Source of the DNA: Bacteroidota bacterium
GTDB taxonomy: Bacteria; Bacteroidota; Bacteroidia; Bacteroidales; B18-G4
DNA: 6,998 nucleotides
Reading direction: 5' to 3'
Assembly (NCBI GenBank): GCA_003648575.1
Contig: QMPN01000151.1
Span: forward strand, 1-6,998
The translations under genes and the position numbers were made by a program. Of this stretch, positions 1-4,488 are shown piece by piece (position 1 is the stretch's first letter; each line of letters opens with the position of its first letter). A model generated the notes under the pieces. It was not told where the DNA came from. It saw only the letters and a program-made list of their open reading frames with translations, and did no database searches.

Positions 1-650
1 AAGCCATCATCCTTCCAGGCAATATTTGAAAACCTCAGATCAACAAGGTGGTCAGCAATATGTTGAGCAGTTTCGAGATTTATCACCTTCAACTCAGCCC
101 AATCGCTCCCATTTCTGCTATATTGATATGCCAGGTATTTTGAGTCTTTTGACACCCAATACCCTGTTAGAGTGATCAAATCTTTTGTTGAGATGTAATT
201 GGGGTCAACCAATAACTCATAGTTTGCCTCCAGATAATTGCGATAGAACAGTGCAGGCACCGTATACCCGCCACCACCAATAGAAGAAACAAAATCCCCC
301 ATACCCGAAGTGCTTCTATCACTATAATATGCATAGGTAAAATAATAATTCCCCTTTTTGGTGGGATTATCGTATGTCACGGTAGAATACTTATCAATCG
401 ACCTTTCTGAATTTGTTTTATTCACTGCTTTGGTCAGGTACTTAGCTGACATCTTATCCTGGGAGTTCATCCACTCCCTGGTCTCAAGGCTATTCACATC
501 CTCCAGCCAACGATAATTATCCACAATGACATAATCCCGATAAAATGTGTCAATTACAGCTTCCTGCCTTGCCGGTATCGGTTCATAATTCTGACAATAA
601 GCTATACCTGAAAATGAAAACATCAATAGAGTGATCAATATTTTGTTCAT
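1..650 (-). CDS. Prolyl oligopeptidase family (S9A) serine peptidase, N-terminal part, 3' end outside the window
   Basis: The frame is open from the ATG at 650 to the window edge and gives 216 residues. Residues 1-20 form a signal peptide: a Lys at position 3, then a hydrophobic core, ending AYCQ, so the enzyme is probably exported. The Cys before Gln is not a good lipobox because Tyr precedes it. Residues 26-70 match the conserved start of the S9A propeller domain, including YRWLED at 46-51 and the following E-x-x-x-W. A second family signature lies at 167-215, with SKDSKYLAYQYS and GSDW followed by an IAWKDDG turn. Members of this family cut short proline-containing peptides, with a beta-propeller gating a C-terminal alpha/beta-hydrolase domain. 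That catalytic domain, with its Ser-Asp-His triad, would lie beyond position 1 and cannot be checked here. The canonical D-P-Y-R-W is D-N-Y-R-W in this protein. Family assignment is firm; exact specificity is not. Confidence 0.88.
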   Translation of the reverse strand, partial: MNKILITLLMFSFSGIAYCQNYEPIPARQEAVIDTFYRDYVIVDNYRWLEDVNSLETREWMNSQDKMSAKYLTKAVNKTNSERSIDKYSTVTYDNPTKKGNYYFTYAYYSDRSTSGMGDFVSSIGGGGYTVPALFYRNYLEANYELLVDPNYISTKDLITLTGYWVSKDSKYLAYQYSRNGSDWAELKVINLETAQHIADHLVDLRFSNIAWKDDG

Positions 651-691
651 AAGAATTTGGTTTATTCGAAATATAAAGATAGGGAAAAGTA

Positions 692-736
692 GTGAAAGTA
701 CTTGAAGTACTTGGAGTACTTGGAGTACTTGAAGTT
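692..736. repeat. 9-bp tandem repeat array, consensus cttgRagta
   Basis: Five consecutive 9-bp units run through 692-736. The first (gtgaaagta, 692-700) is degenerate; the next three at 701, 710 and 719 are cttgaagta, cttggagta and cttggagta; the last (728-736) ends in gtt. Each unit junction makes the palindrome AGTACT or close to it. The array lies 42 bp upstream of the S9A start codon, inside the 651-812 gap, and shows no coding potential. It resembles the low-complexity intergenic repeats often seen in Bacteroidota genomes; no function can be assigned. Confidence 0.9.
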
Positions 737-773
737 TTGAATGTTGAGTTTTAAATTACTGGTCATTTTCCCA

Positions 774-822
774 CAGCCCACAGCCAACAGCCAACAGCCA
801 ACAGTCTACCGCCTACTGCCTA
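774..822. repeat. 7-bp tandem repeat array, consensus cagccaa / cYgccta
   Basis: Seven consecutive heptamers can be read from 774 to 822: cagccca, three copies of cagccaa, then cagtcta, ccgccta and ctgccta. The period is exact throughout. The right end of the array overlaps the 3' end of the membrane protein gene: that gene's stop codon (813-815) and its last two or three codons are made of repeat units. The array is separated by only 37 bp from the 9-bp array on its left. Confidence 0.9.
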
Positions 823-1670
823 ACTTTTCTTTTCCCAAAAAACCCAATAAGGAGAAGAATTACGAAAACGCCTGTGATCAGCGACATCTCAAGCCAATAT
901 TTTCCGGGTTCTATCCAAATCTCTTTGAAGAAATCCCATCTGCCAAGGATTTCGACAAAATTCCAGAAAATGATTACTGTAGGTATTGCATATCTGATGG
1001 CATATGCCACTTTAGATATTTTAATGAGCCTGGTAAACAAATACAATGACCACAACAATGAACCAAAAGCAATGATATAAGTTACAGGGTGGCGATCGCC
1101 AAGGAAATTGCTGTCATAAACGAAAAGTAACACCAGGTAGAAGGTCCACAGCAGGGCAACCAACTCCATCAATGTAGTCATTGTAAAATTATGTGCTGCC
1201 GGTTTTAGTTTCACAGTATTACGGATCTTCAGTTTTTTCTGAAGCCAGTTAAAAAATCTACAGCCAGATTTTGAACCAAATAGGTAGAACATGATCAGTA
1301 TCACCCAAAAACCAATGGATGACGGCATAATTAAATATTCAGGTTTTGTAACGACTTCACCATTTACAATTAGCGGTTCAACTCCATACCTGTTGGCATA
1401 GTATACAAAGGCAAACTCAATCCAGCCGGTCCAGATAAATAAACCGCCAAAGAGGCCAAGAAACGTGGATTTTGTTTCTTTGTTGATGACCGTACCCCAA
1501 ACAATCAGGATAAAACCTATTATGCCCAAAATTATGGCCGCATGATATATATATTCATGGCCAAATGATTTTTCCATGATGATCATGGCTGCGTGGCCTA
1601 ATGGCATTGTAAGCAATACGATCACAAAGGCCAGGATTCCGACAAAAGGCTTTTTTATATGCATTCTCAT
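813..1670 (-). CDS. Polytopic membrane protein of unknown function
   Basis: A 285-residue protein that I do not recognise as a named family. It is strongly hydrophobic, with about eight likely membrane segments near residues 9-31, 42-62, 68-91, 115-132, 163-186, 194-214, 223-243 and 259-278, so it should sit in the inner membrane. The first segment could also be read as an uncleaved signal anchor. Polar or aromatic residues inside membrane segments stand out: W80-x-G-W-x-E-F near 80-86, E169-L-V-A-L-L-W near 169-175, and W236-N-x-V-E near 236-240. A basic loop (about 142-156) lies between segments four and five. It starts 13 bp after the gap stop codon on the same strand and is probably co-transcribed with it. 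An alternative ATG lies two codons in, at 1664. The last codons and the TAG stop fall inside a 7-bp repeat array, so the native C-terminus may have been altered. The reading frame is convincing; the function is open. Confidence 0.8.
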   Translation of the reverse strand: MRMHIKKPFVGILAFVIVLLTMPLGHAAMIIMEKSFGHEYIYHAAIILGIIGFILIVWGTVINKETKSTFLGLFGGLFIWTGWIEFAFVYYANRYGVEPLIVNGEVVTKPEYLIMPSSIGFWVILIMFYLFGSKSGCRFFNWLQKKLKIRNTVKLKPAAHNFTMTTLMELVALLWTFYLVLLFVYDSNFLGDRHPVTYIIAFGSLLWSLYLFTRLIKISKVAYAIRYAIPTVIIFWNFVEILGRWDFFKEIWIEPGKYWLEMSLITGVFVILLLIGFFGKRKVRQ

Positions 1671-1683
1671 TGAATTCTACGAA

Positions 1684-2697
1684 TTAAACAAACTTTTCAA
1701 TCAACTCTACCAGCCTGTTCGCGTAACCGGTCTCGTTATCATACCATGCAACAACCTTCACGAATTTATTTTCATCACCAAGTACAGCAGTGAGGCCGGC
1801 ATCGAAAATGGCGGAGTGGGTATTGCCAATGACATCAACCGACACTATAGGGTCTTCGGTATATTCCAGGATGCCTTTAAGGTAGGTTTCTGAAGCGTCT
1901 TTAAACACTTTATTGATCTCCTCGGTGCTGGTCGGTTTTGCCAGGGTACAGGTCAGGTCGGTGAGTGAGCCGTCGGGTACGGGCACGCGGATGCCGGCAC
2001 CCCCGAGATTGTTTTCCAGGTGGGGGAAGATGCGTGTGGCAGCCTTGGCAGCTCCTGTGGTGGTCGGAACGATAGAGTATGCTGCTGCGCGTGCACGCCT
2101 GAGGTCCTTGTGCGGAGCATCGAGCAGATTCTGATCGCGTGTATATGAGTGCACGGTCGTGATGAAGCCTTTTTCTACACCCCAGAGCTTATCGAGGATC
2201 ATGATAAGTGGTGCCACATTGTTAGTGGTACAGGAAGAGTTAGAGATGATCACATCCTCCCTGTTGATAATATGATCATTCACTCCCAGTACAACATATG
2301 GCACTCCGTCGCTCTCACCCTTGGCAGGTGCGGAGATGATCACCTTACGGGCACCGGCTTCTGTCACATGGCGGATGGCATCTTCTCGTGATACGAATAA
2401 TCCGGTGGATTCAATGACCACATCGATATCGAGTTCTTTCCAGGGCAAACTTCCGGGGTCTTCTTTCTTAAAAACCTGAATATGCTTCCCATTGATCAGC
2501 AGATGGTCATCTCCCCAGGAGACCTCCCCGTCAAATCTTCCATGTATGGAATCATATTTAAACAGATGCCCGAGGGTGGCCGGACAACTCAGGTCATTGA
2601 CCGCCACCAGCTCCATATTGTCATTACCTGCCATGGCTCTGTATGTGATCCTGCCAATACGTCCGAAGCCATTAATAGCTACCCTGATCTTATTCAT
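1684..2697 (-). CDS. gap: Glyceraldehyde-3-phosphate dehydrogenase (type I, NAD-dependent)
   Basis: A 337-residue protein of normal length for the family. It catalyses the phosphorylating oxidation of glyceraldehyde 3-phosphate to 1,3-bisphosphoglycerate in cytoplasmic glycolysis and gluconeogenesis. The Rossmann glycine motif GFGRIGR is at 10-16. Asp35 in VNDLS lies where NAD-type enzymes bind the adenosine ribose, which suggests NAD rather than NADP. The catalytic cysteine is Cys156 in SSCTTN (154-159) and the assisting histidine is His183 in TVHSYT. DAPHKDLRRARAAA (193-206), PTTTGAAKA (211-219) and the C-terminal WYDNETGY (318-325) are all intact. The second Cys of the common SCTTNC motif is Asn here. 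The start at 2697 gives the canonical MNKIRVAINGFGRIGR. An in-frame ATG at 2745 would add 16 non-family residues and lies upstream of the likely promoter, so it is rejected. The unknown membrane protein follows after 13 bp. Confidence 0.97.
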   Translation of the reverse strand: MNKIRVAINGFGRIGRITYRAMAGNDNMELVAVNDLSCPATLGHLFKYDSIHGRFDGEVSWGDDHLLINGKHIQVFKKEDPGSLPWKELDIDVVIESTGLFVSREDAIRHVTEAGARKVIISAPAKGESDGVPYVVLGVNDHIINREDVIISNSSCTTNNVAPLIMILDKLWGVEKGFITTVHSYTRDQNLLDAPHKDLRRARAAAYSIVPTTTGAAKAATRIFPHLENNLGGAGIRVPVPDGSLTDLTCTLAKPTSTEEINKVFKDASETYLKGILEYTEDPIVSVDVIGNTHSAIFDAGLTAVLGDENKFVKVVAWYDNETGYANRLVELIEKFV

Positions 2698-2723
2698 CGT
2701 AACATTAATTTTATGTGTTCCTG

Positions 2724-2731
2724 CAAAAATA
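2724..2731 (-). promoter_or_regulatory. Probable -7 promoter element of gap
   Basis: Read on the minus strand, TATTTTTG is an exact match to the Bacteroidetes sigma-factor -7 consensus TAnnTTTG. It lies 26 bp before the gap ATG at 2697, so transcription would begin roughly 20 bases before that ATG. The -33 element (TTTG) is not clearly present: the expected place holds only TATT. The call rests on one box and its position. Confidence 0.45.
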
Positions 2732-2780
2732 TTGAATTTCACCATGCGTTAATACTTAATTCATGAGATATTGTTAATTT

Positions 2781-2796
2781 TGGCCTCTTAAGGCCA
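2781..2796. repeat. Short perfect inverted repeat (6-bp stem, 4-base loop)
   Basis: TGGCCT at 2781-2786 is the exact reverse complement of AGGCCA at 2791-2796, with a 4-base loop. It lies between the divergent gap and M20 peptidase genes, upstream of the gap promoter box and directly left of the 7-bp repeat array. It could be an operator or a weak hairpin. There is no T-run after it on the plus strand, so it does not look like a terminator in that direction. Confidence 0.6.
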
Positions 2797-2800
2797 GTTG

Positions 2801-2866
2801 CTGGTCACTGGTTGCTGGTTACTGGTTGGTAGCTGCAAGAAACCAGGGACAAGTAACCAGTAGCTA
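2801..2866. repeat. 7-bp repeat array (ctggttR) with inverted copies forming a hairpin
   Basis: Four consecutive heptamers occupy 2801-2828: ctggtca, ctggttg, ctggtta, ctggttg. After a short spacer, related units appear in the opposite orientation (aacca at 2841-2845 and gtaaccag at 2853-2860). The arms can pair: 2815-2822 with 2853-2860 (8 perfect pairs), extended outward by a mix of Watson-Crick and G-T pairs to about 2809/2866, and inward 2823-2827 with 2841-2845. The unpaired bulge between the two stems (2846-2852) is 7 bases, the length of one repeat unit. It lies in the divergent region about 55 bp before the M20 start. The 223-bp region 2698-2920 holds no gene. Confidence 0.8.
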
Positions 2867-2920
2867 TTTATTAGTAAACAGATACGCAAGAAATTATTAA
2901 TGTAATATCAAACAAATACT

Positions 2921-4294
2921 ATGGAACACGTAAAAAAGTATATTGAAGAAAACAAGGACAGGTTCCTTGATGAGCTTTTCGGCTTGATCAGGATCCCTTC
3001 CATCAGCTCTGAGTCAGCCCACAAGGATGACATGATGAAAGCTGCTGAATACTGGAAAGAATCGATGCTAAAAGCCGGTGTCGATAAGGCAGAGATCATG
3101 ACTACAGAAGGAAACCCGGTGGTTTATGGTGAAAAGATGGTCGATCCTTCTGCACCTACAGTTCTGGTTTACGGCCACTACGATGTAATGCCCGTCGACC
3201 CGGTCAACCTCTGGGAAAGCGATCCTTTTGAGCCGGTGATCCGCGATGGCAAGATCTTTGCCCGTGGTGCCGACGATGACAAAGGCCAGGCCTTTATGCA
3301 TGCCAAAGCCTTTGAGCTGATGGTGAATACCGACACCCTTCCCTGCAACGTTAAATTCATGGTTGAAGGGGAAGAGGAGATTGGTTCTCCCAGCCTGGGT
3401 AAATTCTGTGAAGAGAACAAGGAACTGCTGAAAGCAGATGTGATCCTGGTATCTGACACCGGTATGATAGCACCCGACATCCCTTCCATTACAACCGGCC
3501 TTCGCGGCCTTGCATATATGGAAGTTGAGGTGACCGGACCGAACAAAGACCTTCATTCGGGATTATTCGGTGGCGCTGTTGCCAACCCCATCAACATCCT
3601 TACTAAGATGATAGCATCCCTCACTGATGATGATAATGTTATTAGCATTCCGGGATTCTATGATGATGTGGAAGATATCAGTGACAATGAGAGGACAGAG
3701 ATGGCCAAGGCGCCATTCAGCCTCGATGAGTATAAGAAAGCCCTCGACATCGATGAGGTATGGGGCGAAAAAGGCTACAGTACCAACGAACGTACCGGTA
3801 TCCGCCCATCACTGGATGTAAACGGCATCTGGGGTGGTTATACAGGAGAAGGCGCCAAGACGGTGATAGCTTCAAAAGCTTATGCCAAGATATCAATGAG
3901 GCTTGTTCCTCACCAAGACCATATCAAAATTGCCGAGCTTTTTGAAAAGCACTTTGTGTCCATTGCACCACCATCTGTAAAGGTTAAGGTAACAGCCCTC
4001 CACGGAGGACAAGGATACGTCTCCCCCACCGATATGGTCGCTTACCTCGCAGCTGACAAAGCCTATACGGAAGTATATAGTAAGAAACCTGTTCCGGTGC
4101 GCAGTGGCGGAAGCATCCCGATCATCTCAACCTTTGAGGAGATACTGGGCATCAAGTCCATTCTCATGGGCTTCGGACTGGAGTCAGATGCGATACACTC
4201 ACCCAATGAGAATTATCCGCTGGAGCAATTCTTTAACGGGATAGAGACGATACCGTATTTTTATAAGTATTATGCGGAAATGATGAAATCATAA
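2921..4294 (+). CDS. M20-family metallopeptidase (cytosolic non-specific dipeptidase / carnosinase-like)
   Basis: A 457-residue protein, close to the length of CNDP2-type dipeptidases, which hydrolyse dipeptides in the cytoplasm using two metal ions. There is no signal peptide. The metal ligands of the family can be followed: His86 and the supporting Asp88 in YGHYDVM; the bridging Asp119 in RGADDDKG; Glu152 (general base) and Glu153 in EGEEEIGS; Asp179 in LVSDT; and His426 in DAIHSPNE. The dimerisation or lid domain occupies roughly residues 195-360, with the family motif DLHSG at 210-214 (His212), Arg327 in MRLVP, and RSGGSIP at 394-400 close to the substrate carboxylate site. All key residues are present, so the enzyme should be active. 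The ATG at 2921 has no clear Shine-Dalgarno sequence, which is normal in this phylum. It is transcribed divergently from gap and convergently to the propeller gene. Exact substrate preference within M20 cannot be told from sequence. Confidence 0.93.
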   Translation: MEHVKKYIEENKDRFLDELFGLIRIPSISSESAHKDDMMKAAEYWKESMLKAGVDKAEIMTTEGNPVVYGEKMVDPSAPTVLVYGHYDVMPVDPVNLWESDPFEPVIRDGKIFARGADDDKGQAFMHAKAFELMVNTDTLPCNVKFMVEGEEEIGSPSLGKFCEENKELLKADVILVSDTGMIAPDIPSITTGLRGLAYMEVEVTGPNKDLHSGLFGGAVANPINILTKMIASLTDDDNVISIPGFYDDVEDISDNERTEMAKAPFSLDEYKKALDIDEVWGEKGYSTNERTGIRPSLDVNGIWGGYTGEGAKTVIASKAYAKISMRLVPHQDHIKIAELFEKHFVSIAPPSVKVKVTALHGGQGYVSPTDMVAYLAADKAYTEVYSKKPVPVRSGGSIPIISTFEEILGIKSILMGFGLESDAIHSPNENYPLEQFFNGIETIPYFYKYYAEMMKS

Positions 4295-4300
4295 AACTCT

Positions 4301-4418
4301 AAATCCTAAATCTCTAAATTCGAAACAATATACAAATCTCCAAATTCAAAATTCAAAACTGTTTTGGATTTGAGATTTGTGTTTTGGAATTTGTTTCGTA
4401 TTTACAAGTTTAGGATTT
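4301..4418. repeat. 118-bp nested imperfect palindrome between convergent genes
   Basis: Four sets of matching arms nest around a centre near 4360. The outer pair is aaatcctaaa at 4301-4310 with its exact complement at 4409-4418 (10 bp). Next is cgaaacaa at 4321-4328 with ttgtttcg at 4391-4398 (8 bp). Then acaaatctc at 4332-4340 with gagatttgt at 4372-4380 (9 bp). The innermost is caaaac at 4354-4359 with gttttg at 4361-4366. The left arm also shows a 7-bp period: ctaaatc at 4299, ctaaatc at 4306, ctaaatt at 4314. It begins 7 bp after the M20 stop codon. It may serve as a bidirectional transcription end, or be a dispersed palindromic intergenic repeat; it is too AT-rich to be a classical intrinsic terminator. 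Confidence 0.8.
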
Positions 4419-4488
4419 CTTGTTTATAAGAAACCTGTTTCCTGGATTTTTTGGTTCCTTTTCCATCAAGGGAAAAGTACATAAAATA
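4402..4488 (-). pseudogene. Duplicated sorting-domain tail behind the propeller gene's stop codon
   Basis: Directly after the TAG of the propeller gene (4489-4491), and in the same frame, 28 further codons run to a TAA at 4402-4404. They begin YFMYFSLDGKGTKK, very close to YFMHLRDGKGT at residues 563-573 of the gene itself. At DNA level, 4454-4488 repeats 4517-4548: the first 15 bases (gttccttttccatca) and the last 9 (cataaaata) are identical, with a 3-base length difference between them. The simplest reading is an old tandem duplication of about 60-63 bp at the end of the sorting domain, with the stop codon in the first copy making the second copy non-coding. The end of this stretch runs into the 4301-4418 palindrome. 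Confidence 0.6.

Noticed and set aside
668..681. Possible -7 boxes for the S9A gene (TATCTTTA and TATATTTC on the minus strand)
   Set aside because: Each misses the final G of TAnnTTTG and no convincing -33 element is present, so no promoter is called.
741..1080. Plus-strand open frames of 102 and 68 codons
   Set aside because: The first is built partly from the heptamer repeat, and both overlap the membrane protein antisense; no start signal or protein similarity is apparent.
2698..2745. 16-residue N-terminal extension of GAPDH from the ATG at 2745
   Set aside because: GAPDH proteins begin just before the GFGRIGR motif; the extension has no family similarity and would span the likely promoter box at 2724-2731.
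1576..2766. Several plus-strand open frames inside the gap and membrane protein genes
   Set aside because: They are antisense shadows of well-supported genes and have no recognisable domains.
3068..3556. Minus-strand open frames inside the M20 peptidase gene
   Set aside because: They are antisense to a gene with complete catalytic motifs and show codon-shadow composition.
4081..4440. Shared 13-base string taagaaacctgtt at about 4081 and 4427
   Set aside because: A match of this length is expected by chance fairly often within 7 kb, and the flanks do not match.
4458..4477. Hairpin cttttcc / ggaaaag as an intrinsic terminator
   Set aside because: The stem has 7 pairs but no T-run follows on either strand; on the minus strand an A-rich stretch follows. 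It is better explained as part of the duplicated sorting-domain tail.
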